Source: SAR86 cluster bacterium SAR86B
GTDB lineage: Bacteria > Pseudomonadota > Gammaproteobacteria > Magnimaribacterales > D2472
Direction of reading: 5' to 3'
Assembly: GCA_905182885.1 (NCBI GenBank)
Contig: CAJJCW010000001.1
Span: forward strand, 565,256-629,255
DNA: 64,000 bases
In this document: positions 18,052 through 27,756 of the stretch, in pieces
Layout of the letters: each line of letters opens with the position of its first letter
Position numbering within the stretch: the stretch's first letter is position 1
Notes under the pieces: model-generated
The model's database searches: none
Seen by the model: only the letters and a program-made list of their open reading frames with translations
What the model was told of the DNA's origin: nothing
Program-made: the position numbers and the translations under genes

Positions 18052-19356
18052 ATGACAAATCCAAATCATCCTAGTGTGGATCAAAGCGATCGAGAGGTAC
18101 CAATTAATCTTAGACAAAGCGGTCGAACGCCTGTACAAATGTTAATTTCAACTCGAGTTAGAAAGTCACCATTTTGGCACCTATCTCACGAAGCAGGTTG
18201 CTGGAGAGCAACTGTCTATAATCGCATCTATCACCCAAGAGGCTACATTAAACCTGAAGATGGCGGGGCGATGGTGGAGTATGAAGCTTTGGTTAATCGA
18301 GTCACTATGTGGAACGTTGCTGTTGAAAGGCAGATAAGAGTTAAAGGACCAGATGCAGAGGCTTTTACTGATTACGTAATCACGCGTGATGCTACTAAAA
18401 TAAAACCAGGTAATGGTAAATATGCAATTCTATGTAACGACAAAGGAGGAGTTCTTAATGATCCTGTCTTGTTGAGATTGGCTGAGGATGAATTTTGGTT
18501 TTCTATTTCAGATAGCGATCTTTTACTTTGGCTTCAAGGAGTAAACATATCAAAAAAATATGATGTGATAATTGATGAGATTGATGTTTGTCCTGTGCAA
18601 ATTCAAGGCCCTCTTTCTGAAGACCTTATGGCAAAGCTAGCAGGTGAAGAGCTTAGAGATATTCCTTATTACGGCATCATGGAAACTAAGATTGGTGGTG
18701 CAGATGTTGTTATCAGTCAAACTGGTTTTACTGGAGAGAAAGGTTATGAAATTTATGTTCGTGACGCTCATGAAAATGCTGAAAAAGTATGGAACGCAGT
18801 CCTTGAGGGAGGTAAAGAATTTGGCCTGATGGTTATAGCTCCTGCTCACCATCGTCGAATAGCCGCTGGTATCTTATCTTGGGGCCAAGACTTAGACCAT
18901 GAAACTTCTCCCTTCCAAGTTAATTTAGCTTATCAGGTACCTCGAAATAAAGTGGCTGATTATATTGGTAAAGAAGAACTTGAAAGGCAAAGAAAAATGA
19001 TCGACGAAGGAAACCCACCATTTAAAATGAAAATGGTTGGGATTACCTTGGGTGGAAAAGAGATAACAGACTATGCTCCTGATTTTTGGCTAATAGCAGA
19101 TCCAGATGGACATGATATGGGTTATGTTACTTCGCCCTGGTGGTCTCCAGAATTAGGCACAAACATTGCTCTTGCATGGGTGCCATGGACTTCATCTGAG
19201 ATTGGAACGAAATTAATGGTTAGGTTGCCCGATGAATTTTCTGAATCACCTGGAATTCCAGTGGACGGCGAAATCGTAGATGTACCTTTCAGAAAATCAG
19301 TCAATCCTAATAAACGTGAAATTCAAAAGGAAGCAGGATTAGATTACGCGGAGTAG
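18052..19356 (+). CDS. GcvT-like aminomethyl/methyl transferase (folate-dependent demethylase type)
   Basis: A 434-residue protein with the GcvT fold: EYEALVNRVTMWNVAVERQI, RVKGPDAEAFTDYVITRD, VQIQGPLSEDLMAKL and SQTGFTGEKGYEIYV, then the C-terminal barrel. It is longer than GcvT of the glycine system (about 365) and there is no gcvH or gcvP nearby, so it is more like the stand-alone folate demethylases (DmdA for DMSP, LigM for vanillate, dimethylglycine or sarcosine enzymes). The substrate cannot be named. GGAGAAG precedes the ATG; the 214 bases before it are AT-rich, hold a short palindrome (TTAGCC-GA-GGCTAA, 17856-17869) and otherwise show nothing clear. It is 30 bases ahead of an FAD/GcvT fusion. 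Confidence 0.75.
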   Translation: MTNPNHPSVDQSDREVPINLRQSGRTPVQMLISTRVRKSPFWHLSHEAGCWRATVYNRIYHPRGYIKPEDGGAMVEYEALVNRVTMWNVAVERQIRVKGPDAEAFTDYVITRDATKIKPGNGKYAILCNDKGGVLNDPVLLRLAEDEFWFSISDSDLLLWLQGVNISKKYDVIIDEIDVCPVQIQGPLSEDLMAKLAGEELRDIPYYGIMETKIGGADVVISQTGFTGEKGYEIYVRDAHENAEKVWNAVLEGGKEFGLMVIAPAHHRRIAAGILSWGQDLDHETSPFQVNLAYQVPRNKVADYIGKEELERQRKMIDEGNPPFKMKMVGITLGGKEITDYAPDFWLIADPDGHDMGYVTSPWWSPELGTNIALAWVPWTSSEIGTKLMVRLPDEFSESPGIPVDGEIVDVPFRKSVNPNKREIQKEAGLDYAE

Positions 19357-19386
19357 CGGAGTAAAAGTACTGTTAGAATAAACACT

Positions 19387-21993
19387 ATGAGTGAAAATAA
19401 ATCTTCTAAATTTCCTACAGAAGCCGAAGTAGTTATTGTTGGCGTAGGTGGCATTGTTGGATCAATGCTTGCATATTGGCTCGCAGAACTTGGTCAAAAA
19501 AATATTGTAGGACTAGAAAAATCTACTGTAATCCCTTCAGATATTGCATCCACAGCTCATGCTTCTGACTTTGTTTACAATACAACTCATGACAAATTGG
19601 GTTGTTGGGCGACTAACTTTAGTAGAAAGTTTTATGAAGAAAATGGATTCTTTCTTAAAAAGGGTGGTCTAGAAATATGTCGTAAAGGTGATGATGCTCG
19701 ATGGGAGGAGCTTAAAAGAAAGGTTGCATCAGGCAAAGCCTTTGGAACTAACGTCAGGCTAATTTCTGCATCAGAAGCTAAAGAAAAATTTCCGTTACTA
19801 GATGAAGAATCAATATGTGGCGCAATGTGGGATCCAGAAGCAGGCCTAGTTACACCTCGCTCTCAGGAAGTTGTTAACTTTGCCGTAGAAAGTGCTAAAG
19901 ATAAAGGTGCCCTGACTACATATACAGATACACCAGCCTTAGGATTTGAAATTGAAAATGGACGTATTACTGGGGTAAAAACTGAAAAAGGATTAATTAA
20001 GACTAATAAAGTTGTAATTGCATCTGGAATCTGGGGACCCTTACTAGGAAAAATGGCCGGTGTTCCAATTCCATTAATGCCAGTGGAGCATCCTTTATTA
20101 TTTTTTGGACCACTTCCAGAAATACAAGGAACAGATGAATTACTTGTTTATCCACTTCTTCGTGATCAAGGTAATTCGGCTTATGTCAGGGATACAGGAA
20201 GACTCCATGGAGGAATGCTTGAATGGGGTTTTTATGAGGATAAAGATCCTAGGTTGGTTGATCCTGAAGATATTGGTAATCCTGCGAAGACTATGACCTC
20301 TGATTCAATGAGATATCTAGATCTTGAAGAAATTGCCGAGCCTCTAGAAAAAGCATTCGAAACAACTCCTATACTTGCTGAATTAGGCTGGGATGAGAAA
20401 AGCTCATTTAATGGACTTTTATCAGTAACTCCTGATGCAGCATCTTTGATTGGTGAAAGTCCTGAAGTAAGGGGTTTTTGGTTATGTGAAGCAGTCTGGG
20501 TAAAGGATGGTCCTGGATGTGCAAGATTATGTGCTGAATCGATGATTAATGGCAAAACCCAAGTAGACATGCGATCTTTTGATATTGCTAGATTTTATCC
20601 TGCGCAAAAAGAAAAAGACTTTGTTAAAACACGATCATATGAAAATGCACAAACTGTCTATACTCCCGCTGTTCATCCTAGAGAGCCATATATTAGCCAA
20701 AGAGAACTATTCGTAAGTCCTTTTTATGAAAGGGAAAAAGAGCTTGGGGGCTACTTTGATAACGAGGTTGCAGGCTGGGAACGGGCTCTTGCTTATGAGA
20801 GTAACCGACAAAAACTAGATAATTATTTACAAGAGGTCCCAGTCCGAGAAAATGAATGGGATCGACGTCATGTGCCATATGAAATTGCTAACGCAGAACA
20901 TTTAGCTATGAGTGAATCAGTTGGAATGATTAACTTATCGCACTTTGCAATCATGGACATAAAGGGTCCAGATGCTGAACGCATGCTGGAGTATCTCTCT
21001 GTGGCAAAGGTTGGCGGTAATACTTCTGAAGGGAGAATTATTTATACAAATTTCTTAGATGAGGATGGTGGTGTCCATGCAGATCTAACTATTTCTCGAT
21101 TAAGCACAGATCTTTATAGAGTAGTTACTGGAGGTGCTGATGGTAATCTGGATTGGGTAACTTTGCGTAACTATCGCGATGATATGGGACTCGATGCAGA
21201 CATTAATATCCGAACTCACGATATAGTAACTTTAGGATTATGGGGACCAGAGGCGAAAAATGCTTTGGGCCATTTAATTGATCCGAGTGAAATCAGCATT
21301 GAGAATTTTCCCTTTGCTACAGCAAAATATCTGACTCTTAATTTATCTGGTGGAAAAACAATTGATGTCTGGGCGGCACGTATTTCCTACGTTGGAGAAA
21401 GTGGCTGGGAAATTTATCTGAATAACGATAGTGAAGAAGGTCTGGCACTTTATGACTCTCTACTTGAGGTTGGAGTTATACCAGTTGGTATTGAAACTTA
21501 TGCTAACAGCAGACGCCTTGAAAAAAGTTTCCGACTTCAGGGCGCAGATCTAGAGACTGAATATAATGCTCTTGAATCTGCTATCGAAAGGCCTCTAGTC
21601 AAAGAAGCAGACTTCCATGGAAAAGCAGCGCACCTTGCTCAGAGAGAAGAGGAGCCTAGTGCAATTCTATGCACCATGACACTAGACAACCTAGATGTAT
21701 CCGGAACTGGTTCGCGCTATCCTGTCGGTATCTCACCAATCATTGACCCTGCTTCAGGTGAAGTGCCTATAGATAGTAAAGGCCGAAGGTCATATAGCAC
21801 TAGCATGTCCTATTGCCCATCAATCAAAAAATTCGTAGTTATGGGCTACCTGCCTAAAAATATAGCTATAGTAGGGTATCCACTATCACTGGAGTACTTT
21901 AACGAAAATGGTGATGGCATTTACCCAATGACTGTACAGATAGTTGGCAAGGGATCTATATTTGATCCTAATAACGAAAGAATCCGCGCTTAA
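19387..21993 (+). CDS. FAD-dependent dimethylglycine/sarcosine dehydrogenase-like fusion (DAO + GcvT)
   Basis: The 868-residue protein has an FAD-binding oxidoreductase half (residues 12-400; EVVIVGVGGIVGSMLAYWLA is the dinucleotide fold, and the His of STAHASD matches the covalent FAD histidine of dimethylglycine dehydrogenase) and a GcvT half (residues 440-868; INLSHFAIMDIKGPDAERML, ISYVGESGWEIYL, GIETYANSRRLEKSFRL). Such enzymes oxidise an N-methyl group and pass the one-carbon unit to tetrahydrofolate. With the GcvT-like gene just upstream it should feed C1 units from methylated amines or osmolytes into folate; purU and purH elsewhere in the window use that pool. The exact substrate is open. 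Confidence 0.8.
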   Translation: MSENKSSKFPTEAEVVIVGVGGIVGSMLAYWLAELGQKNIVGLEKSTVIPSDIASTAHASDFVYNTTHDKLGCWATNFSRKFYEENGFFLKKGGLEICRKGDDARWEELKRKVASGKAFGTNVRLISASEAKEKFPLLDEESICGAMWDPEAGLVTPRSQEVVNFAVESAKDKGALTTYTDTPALGFEIENGRITGVKTEKGLIKTNKVVIASGIWGPLLGKMAGVPIPLMPVEHPLLFFGPLPEIQGTDELLVYPLLRDQGNSAYVRDTGRLHGGMLEWGFYEDKDPRLVDPEDIGNPAKTMTSDSMRYLDLEEIAEPLEKAFETTPILAELGWDEKSSFNGLLSVTPDAASLIGESPEVRGFWLCEAVWVKDGPGCARLCAESMINGKTQVDMRSFDIARFYPAQKEKDFVKTRSYENAQTVYTPAVHPREPYISQRELFVSPFYEREKELGGYFDNEVAGWERALAYESNRQKLDNYLQEVPVRENEWDRRHVPYEIANAEHLAMSESVGMINLSHFAIMDIKGPDAERMLEYLSVAKVGGNTSEGRIIYTNFLDEDGGVHADLTISRLSTDLYRVVTGGADGNLDWVTLRNYRDDMGLDADINIRTHDIVTLGLWGPEAKNALGHLIDPSEISIENFPFATAKYLTLNLSGGKTIDVWAARISYVGESGWEIYLNNDSEEGLALYDSLLEVGVIPVGIETYANSRRLEKSFRLQGADLETEYNALESAIERPLVKEADFHGKAAHLAQREEEPSAILCTMTLDNLDVSGTGSRYPVGISPIIDPASGEVPIDSKGRRSYSTSMSYCPSIKKFVVMGYLPKNIAIVGYPLSLEYFNENGDGIYPMTVQIVGKGSIFDPNNERIRA

Positions 21994-21996
21994 TTT

Positions 21997-22263
21997 TTAA
22001 TCCTCTTTACCTGCTTTTTTGTTATCAAAGTAACCTTTGCACGCAATATAGGTTTGAATTAAATTGGCGATAACAAATGCTGGTAAATCAACCACTAGAA
22101 AGACAAGTGCACCACCAAACCTGCTAATAGCGGTAAAAATATAACCATTTAAGCGTTTTTCGTGCTTAACAGAACTAACTAGATATAAGCTATAAATACT
22201 TAATACTAGAATTATCCACTGCCCGTATTGTAAAAAATTCTCTACCATTACCCATCTTAACAA
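21997..22263 (-). CDS. Small membrane protein, unknown
   Basis: An 88-residue protein with two clear hydrophobic stretches (about residues 12-30 and 48-72), a basic loop between them (VKHEKRLNGY) and a charged C-terminal tail. It ends four bases after the convergent FAD/GcvT gene. A second ATG six codons in is an alternative start. No family recognised; kept because the frame is clean, its hydrophobic pattern is coherent and it fills the gap exactly. Confidence 0.55.
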   Translation of the reverse strand: MLRWVMVENFLQYGQWIILVLSIYSLYLVSSVKHEKRLNGYIFTAISRFGGALVFLVVDLPAFVIANLIQTYIACKGYFDNKKAGKED

Positions 22264-22339
22264 AGCAACATACCTTTAATAAATGTATTTTATTTATATC
22301 AAGCTATATGGCACTATCATTTTAGGATGATAAAAAATT

Positions 22340-23437
22340 ATGATATTTGATTTAGCCATTATCGGTGCTGGCGTTGTAGGCTTATCTATTGCTAAATCTT
22401 GCAGTGAACTTGGTATGTCCGTTTTGGTCCTTGAACAAGAAACAAGATCCGGTGAAGGAATCTCATCAAGAAATTCCGGAGTTATTCATGCAGGGATATT
22501 TTATCCAACTGGCTCTTTAAAAAGTAAATTATGTGTTGAAGGGAATGAAATGCTTTATGAGTATGCCCTTCTAAAAAATATAAGCTGTAAGAAAATTGGT
22601 AAATATGTAGTTGCTTCTGAAGATCAAGAACTAGATAAATTAAGGCAGATATATAATCAAGGAAATCTTAATGGCGCAACCCTAACAATGTGCTCCAAAG
22701 ATGAAATAACAGCTTTTCACCCTGATCTAAGGCTTGCAGGGGCAATGTATTCGCCTCAAAGTGGAATTATTGATGTCCCTGAGTTAATTACTGCTCTTGA
22801 GGGCGACATTCAGCATAACAAAGGTATTATTTCACTAAACACTAAATTCATATCGGCAGAAAAGTTGAATGATCATTTCAAGATTTCTTGTAACGATGGA
22901 AATGATTTTGATATAAAAGCCAAGGTACTAGTTAATTCATCTGGACTGGCTTCTGAAGTAAATTCCCGAAAAATTCACTCTCTTGATAGTAAATATAATT
23001 ATCCTGTATTTTTTGCAAAAGGCCATTATTTTAAGTATTCCGGTAATCATCCATTTAGCTCGCTTATATACCCTCTAGCTGATGAGTTTAGTCAGGGCAT
23101 TCATGTTGGATTCGATATGTCGGGTCAATTAAAGTTTGGTCCTGATATTAATTGGGTCGATGATCTAGATTATTCTTTTGATGAGTCTGTTAAAGATAAT
23201 TTTATAAAATCTATTCATAAATATTGGCCAAGTATGGATCCTAATAAACTTCAGCCAGATTACGTAGGCATAAGACCAAAAATTCAAAGTCCAAATGAGA
23301 AGATGAGAGATTTTTTAATTCTTGATTCAAAAGATCATGGTGTTGATGGCTTAATCAACCTCCAAGGCATTGAAAGTCCAGGTGTTACAAGCTGTCTTGC
23401 TCTAGGGACCTATGTCGCCTCAGCTATTTTGAGATAA
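22340..23437 (+). CDS. lhgO: L-2-hydroxyglutarate oxidase-like FAD enzyme
   Basis: The 365-residue protein opens with an FAD-binding fold (FDLAIIGAGVVGLSIAKSC) and has the family marks ISSRNSGVIHAGIFYPTGSL, LCVEGNEMLYEYA and, at the end, LINLQGIESPGVTSCLALG. LhgO oxidises L-2-hydroxyglutarate to 2-oxoglutarate and passes electrons to the quinone pool. Length is a little short of E. coli LhgO (422). A related DAO substrate is possible, given the demethylation enzymes upstream. Its 3' end overlaps the convergent hydrolase by 18 bases. Confidence 0.75.
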   Translation: MIFDLAIIGAGVVGLSIAKSCSELGMSVLVLEQETRSGEGISSRNSGVIHAGIFYPTGSLKSKLCVEGNEMLYEYALLKNISCKKIGKYVVASEDQELDKLRQIYNQGNLNGATLTMCSKDEITAFHPDLRLAGAMYSPQSGIIDVPELITALEGDIQHNKGIISLNTKFISAEKLNDHFKISCNDGNDFDIKAKVLVNSSGLASEVNSRKIHSLDSKYNYPVFFAKGHYFKYSGNHPFSSLIYPLADEFSQGIHVGFDMSGQLKFGPDINWVDDLDYSFDESVKDNFIKSIHKYWPSMDPNKLQPDYVGIRPKIQSPNEKMRDFLILDSKDHGVDGLINLQGIESPGVTSCLALGTYVASAILR

Positions 23438-24331
23438 GTGCTCAGTAAGCTGAAGTTTAAATTGTTCTAATATTTCAGGTTCAATTAAGTGCCTCATATT
23501 AGAGATTACTATTAACTTACTTTTTGGGATAAGTTTATGCATCCTATAAGAGTTTTTGATATTGATAACTGGGTCATCTTCTCCATGGATAATAAGCGTA
23601 GGAGCTTTTATTGATTTAATTCTTTGTATTCTATCTTTTGATGAAAGTATTGCTAAAAGCTGTCTGGCATAGCCAAACCCATCACTTTTTTCTTTTGCTC
23701 GATTGAAGTTAGCAATAACCTCATTACGAAATTCTGGAGTATTTAGATCGCGTCCAGCCATACCAATAAGAGATACCCATTTAATTTCTCTTTGATATAC
23801 ATCCTCCATAGAAGCATTCTTCATTTTTGATCGATCCATCATGACTCGTTGAACTTCTTTTGAGGGTCCATTAAAAGGACCGGGAACGGAAGCGGTGGAC
23901 GCAATCAATGTAAATGACTTAATTCTTTCAGGATATAAAGAGCAAATAATTTGGCCAATCATGCCTCCCATTGAGGTTCCTAAGATATGCGCCTTATCTA
24001 TACTTAATTTATTCATCACACTAATACCATCTTTAGACATATCATCAAGGTTGTATTCAGATTTCATAGGTAAACGAAAGTAATAACGAAGGTAATCTAA
24101 AATAAAAGCAGGCTTCCCAAAAAATCTTGAAGACAAACCAGCATCTCTATTATCGTAAGTGATGGGCCTATAGTTATTTTCGATTAAGAAATCAATTAAA
24201 TGAGCAGGCCAATGAACAAGTTGAGCACCAAGGCCATGAACTAAGAGAATTGGTTCAGCACCTTCAGGACCATAATCGCGATAGGCAATTTTAACTCCAT
24301 TTTCTTCTGCATAATCTTCTTGATAATTCAT
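23420..24331 (-). CDS. Alpha/beta hydrolase
   Basis: The 303-residue protein has the oxyanion segment LLVHGLGAQLVHWP (residues 28-41), the nucleophile elbow GTSMGGMIGQ, the acid in IIHGEDDPVI and the base in NMRHLIEPE, so a complete Ser-Asp-His triad. No signal peptide; cytoplasmic. The family covers esterases, lactonases and haloalkane-type enzymes; the substrate cannot be told. It is divergent from the sugar symporter at 24408, sharing a 76-base gap that holds an operator-like palindrome. Confidence 0.85.
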   Translation of the reverse strand: MNYQEDYAEENGVKIAYRDYGPEGAEPILLVHGLGAQLVHWPAHLIDFLIENNYRPITYDNRDAGLSSRFFGKPAFILDYLRYYFRLPMKSEYNLDDMSKDGISVMNKLSIDKAHILGTSMGGMIGQIICSLYPERIKSFTLIASTASVPGPFNGPSKEVQRVMMDRSKMKNASMEDVYQREIKWVSLIGMAGRDLNTPEFRNEVIANFNRAKEKSDGFGYARQLLAILSSKDRIQRIKSIKAPTLIIHGEDDPVINIKNSYRMHKLIPKSKLIVISNMRHLIEPEILEQFKLQLTEHLSQNS

Positions 24332-24352
24332 AGCTACAGTCTTACATATTTT

Positions 24353-24369
24353 TCATATGCAACGTATAT
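24353..24369. promoter_or_regulatory. Operator-like inverted repeat before the sugar symporter
   Basis: CATAT-GCAACGT-ATATG lies in the short gap between the divergent hydrolase and GPH symporter genes, 38 bases before the latter. Six of eight base pairs are symmetrical. It is of the size used by LacI-type repressors, but no such regulator is present in the window. AT-rich sequence makes chance palindromes likely, so confidence is low. Confidence 0.35.
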
Positions 24370-24407
24370 GTTTTTGATATACATTAAGTATAAATATTAA
24401 ATAAATC

Positions 24408-25760
24408 ATGAATACTAGTATAGTCAGCAACAAAACCCGAGCAGCTTATGGAATAGGCGACTATGCAATTTGTCTTTACTGGAGTGGGGTAGGACTCTAC
24501 CTTCTATATTTTTATACAGATATTGTTGGCATTTCACCCTTAATGGCTGGTTGGATTTATGCCTTAGGAATAGCATGGGACGCTGTAACTGATCCTTTTA
24601 TGGGTTATATGGCAGAGAGAACTAGAACTAAGATGGGAAGCTATCGTCCTTATATATTTTATGGCTCTATCCCCTTGGCTTTATCTTTTGTACTTTTATT
24701 TTGGGTACCTCCATTTGAAGGCACATACTTATTCATATTTTTATTAGCCGTAAATTTAGTTCATAGAACTTGCTTTACTGTTGTTAGTGTTCCTTATTCA
24801 TCTCTTACTGCGCGCATAACAGATGATAGTGACGAGAGAACCAAACTTACTACAGCTAGAATGCTAGCTGCTTCGTTTGGAACCTTAACTATTTCAGCCT
24901 TAGGTTTCCCAATTGTCTTATGGTTTGGAGGAGGAGTTGAGTCACTTGGATTTATATTCCTTGGAATAATAGCCGGCTCAATAGCGGTATTAATTTTAAG
25001 TATCACAGTATTTTTTGTTAAAGAAAGAAGTTTTGAATTTTCAGCAGCTGAGCTACCTAGTTTTATTAAGGTTTCTAAATCAGTGGCTAATAATTATCCT
25101 TTTTGGATAGTGTTTAGTTCAATTTTAATTTTAATTTCAACCTCACTTATGTTTAACAATAATTTAATTTATTTTGTTAAATACTCCTTAGATCTCCATG
25201 CATACCAAGGTTTAATTTTAGGCGTTAGCAGTGCAAGCTCTTTCTTATCAATTCCTTTTTGGGCATATGCTGCTTTAAAGATTGGCAAGAAGAAATCATG
25301 GATGATTTCAATGAGCTTCTTACTTGTAGGCTTTCTAATTTTCTACCTTTACCCCATAACAAAATTAAATGAACTTTTATATATTTTAGCTTTTATAGGA
25401 ATTGGTAACGGCGCAACGGGTGTTTTATTTTGGTCAATGTTACCGGATACAATTGAATACGGAGAATGGAAGTCAGGCATAAGAACAGAGTCTTCTCTGT
25501 ATGGCTTTATGACCTTTGCTCAAAAAGGTGCCATAGCTATAGCTGCTCTTATATTGGGTATAGCACTTACAAAGATTGGCTTTGAACCAAACCAAGTTCA
25601 AACTGAAGAGACGTTAGCTGGATTGAAGTTTTTAATGTCATGGATACCTCTTACTGGGGTTTGTTTGAGTTTTGTATTGGTATATTTCTATCCAATTGAT
25701 AAAGCTTTCCATGAAAAACTAATACAAGACATACAAGAGAAGAGGCTTCTAAGTGAATAA
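24408..25760 (+). CDS. Sugar:cation symporter, GPH (MelB-like) family
   Basis: A 450-residue transporter with twelve hydrophobic segments. The GPH family marks are visible: AWDAVTDPFMGYMAERTRTK after helix 2, SYRPYIFYGSIPLAL, YSSLTARITDDSDERTKLTT, and WSMLPDTIEYGEWKSGIRTE in the second half. The family moves glycosides, pentosides or hexuronides with Na+ or H+. It overlaps the next gene by eight bases, and a GH3 glycosidase without signal peptide follows, so imported disaccharides or glycosides are probably cut inside the cell. Confidence 0.9.
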   Translation: MNTSIVSNKTRAAYGIGDYAICLYWSGVGLYLLYFYTDIVGISPLMAGWIYALGIAWDAVTDPFMGYMAERTRTKMGSYRPYIFYGSIPLALSFVLLFWVPPFEGTYLFIFLLAVNLVHRTCFTVVSVPYSSLTARITDDSDERTKLTTARMLAASFGTLTISALGFPIVLWFGGGVESLGFIFLGIIAGSIAVLILSITVFFVKERSFEFSAAELPSFIKVSKSVANNYPFWIVFSSILILISTSLMFNNNLIYFVKYSLDLHAYQGLILGVSSASSFLSIPFWAYAALKIGKKKSWMISMSFLLVGFLIFYLYPITKLNELLYILAFIGIGNGATGVLFWSMLPDTIEYGEWKSGIRTESSLYGFMTFAQKGAIAIAALILGIALTKIGFEPNQVQTEETLAGLKFLMSWIPLTGVCLSFVLVYFYPIDKAFHEKLIQDIQEKRLLSE

Positions 25761-27756
25761 AATTAAATGGGGAATTATTGGTTCTGGAAATATAGCTAAT
25801 GCTTTTGCTCATTCAGTTAAATACTGTCAAGACTCTGAATTGGTTAGTATCTTTGGAAGAAATGAAGAAGCAGTTAAACAATTCTCAACTAAGTTTGCTA
25901 TAAAGCCATATACAAATCTTGATACCTTTTTTTCTTCAGATCAAATAGACGCTGTCTATATAGCAACTCCTCACAGCTCTCATTTTACATATTCATTAGA
26001 GGCAATAAAAAATAGCAAACATATACTTTGTGAAAAACCTTTGACGATGAATTATTTAGAAAGCATGACTTTATTAAATTTAGCAAAAGAAGCTAAAGTT
26101 TTCTTGATGGAGGCATATATGTATCGCACTCATCCACAAACTTTTAATATCTTAGATCATCTAGATCTTTTTAAAAATACTCAAGAGAAGATTTTTATCG
26201 AAAGCTCTTTTGGCTTCGCTGCAGATCTTCCAAAGGAACATCGTTTAAGAAATCCTTTACTAGGCGGAGGGGCAATTTTAGATGTTGGTTGCTACCCTTT
26301 ATCGATGGTTAAATTAATAGCCGGAAGCCTACAAGGCATGCCTTTTGCAGATCCTGAAAGCATTAATGCGAGTGGCAGATTAGATGAAACTGGTGTTGAT
26401 CTTCAATCAGAAGCACATTTAATTTTTTCAGATCAAATTGAAGCAAAAATTAGTTGTGCAATAGATGAGGAGTATTCAAATGATCTTAAAGTTAAAAGTG
26501 GAAATCTAGAACTAGTTGTTGAGCAGCCGTGGCATTGCGGGCAATTTCAAGACGGAAACTCATCTATTAAAGTTTTAGATTCAGGAAATCTAGTTAAAGA
26601 GATTTCATACCTAGATACAGTGGGGTTATTTACAAGAGAAATTGATCATGCTTCTAATTGTATCCAAGAAGGGAAATTTGAATCGGAGCTTATCTCACAT
26701 GCAGACACGCAAAGTAATATGTTATGGCTAGATAAGTGGAGACAAGAACTAAAAATTCAGTGTCCATTCGAATCTTTTGATAACTCACCAATACCACTAT
26801 CTAAATTTTACTTAATGCAAAAACCGCAATTTCAAAATATTGCGATTAAAGGAATAGAAAAGAATGCCTCAAGGTTAGCCTTGGGTTGTGATAATCAGAC
26901 CTCAAGCTTGCATGCTTTCACTATGTTTGATCATTTTTATGGGGCAGGGGGGAGAATCTTTGATACCGCTTATATTTATAATAATGGAAAGGGAGATAAA
27001 TATTTAGGTGATTGGATTAATTCAAGAAATCTAGAGAAAGACGTAATTGTTATAGGCAAGGGGGCACATACACCGCAATGTGAGCCACAATTCATAAGGC
27101 CGCAAATTCTAGAATCTCTAGAACGGTTAAATATTGAAACTTTAGATATTTTCTGCCTACACAGAGACAATCCAGATATACCCGTTTCTGAATTTATGGA
27201 TGCATTAGATGAAGTTAAGAGCGAAGGGTTAATAAATCTTGTAGGTGCTTCAAATTGGCAGCTAGAGCGTTTCTCAGAGGCACGAGACTATGCTAAATCA
27301 AATAACAAAGAGCCTTTCACAGCTTTAAGTAATAATTTTAGTTTAGCTGAGATGGTCGATCCTGTTTGGCCTGGGTGCGTTGGCGTTAACAACGAATATA
27401 TTAAATACCTTATAGAAAATCAGATCATGTTATTTCCTTGGTCAAGCCAGGCTAGAGGCTTCTTTATTAAGAAAAAAGAGATTACATCTAATGAGCATTT
27501 CTCAAACCCCTCTTTAGAAGAAGAGATAAGAGTTTGGCATAATGAGAAAAACTTAAAAAGAAGAGCAAGATGTTTTGAAATAGCTGAACAAAAAAACCTT
27601 CAACCTATTCAAGTTGCCCTTGCATATGTAGTGCAAAAATCTTCTTTAATATTTCCTTTAATCGGACCTAGAACTATTTTTGAGACCAATAGCTCGATTG
27701 AAGCTTCTCAAATTAATTTAAGCGACCAAGAGATGATAGATTTATCTATAGAGTAA
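25753..27756 (+). CDS. Fusion of Gfo/Idh/MocA oxidoreductase and aldo/keto reductase
   Basis: One open frame of 667 residues joins two oxidoreductases. Residues 1-330 are Gfo/Idh/MocA: KWGIIGSGNIANAFAHS (NAD(P) fold), YIATPHSSHF, ILCEKPLTMN (the EKP motif) and GGGAILDVGCYPLSM. Residues 365-667 are an aldo/keto reductase with its tetrad in place: Asp and Tyr in FDTAYIYNNG, Lys in IGKGAH, His in FCLHRDNP, plus SSQARGFF for cofactor binding. The start is GTG inside the symporter's end. The two could act in turn on one sugar, oxidising and re-reducing it as in epimerisation or 3-keto-sugar routes. The individual domains are certain; the pathway is a guess. Confidence 0.88.
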   Translation: MNKIKWGIIGSGNIANAFAHSVKYCQDSELVSIFGRNEEAVKQFSTKFAIKPYTNLDTFFSSDQIDAVYIATPHSSHFTYSLEAIKNSKHILCEKPLTMNYLESMTLLNLAKEAKVFLMEAYMYRTHPQTFNILDHLDLFKNTQEKIFIESSFGFAADLPKEHRLRNPLLGGGAILDVGCYPLSMVKLIAGSLQGMPFADPESINASGRLDETGVDLQSEAHLIFSDQIEAKISCAIDEEYSNDLKVKSGNLELVVEQPWHCGQFQDGNSSIKVLDSGNLVKEISYLDTVGLFTREIDHASNCIQEGKFESELISHADTQSNMLWLDKWRQELKIQCPFESFDNSPIPLSKFYLMQKPQFQNIAIKGIEKNASRLALGCDNQTSSLHAFTMFDHFYGAGGRIFDTAYIYNNGKGDKYLGDWINSRNLEKDVIVIGKGAHTPQCEPQFIRPQILESLERLNIETLDIFCLHRDNPDIPVSEFMDALDEVKSEGLINLVGASNWQLERFSEARDYAKSNNKEPFTALSNNFSLAEMVDPVWPGCVGVNNEYIKYLIENQIMLFPWSSQARGFFIKKKEITSNEHFSNPSLEEEIRVWHNEKNLKRRARCFEIAEQKNLQPIQVALAYVVQKSSLIFPLIGPRTIFETNSSIEASQINLSDQEMIDLSIE

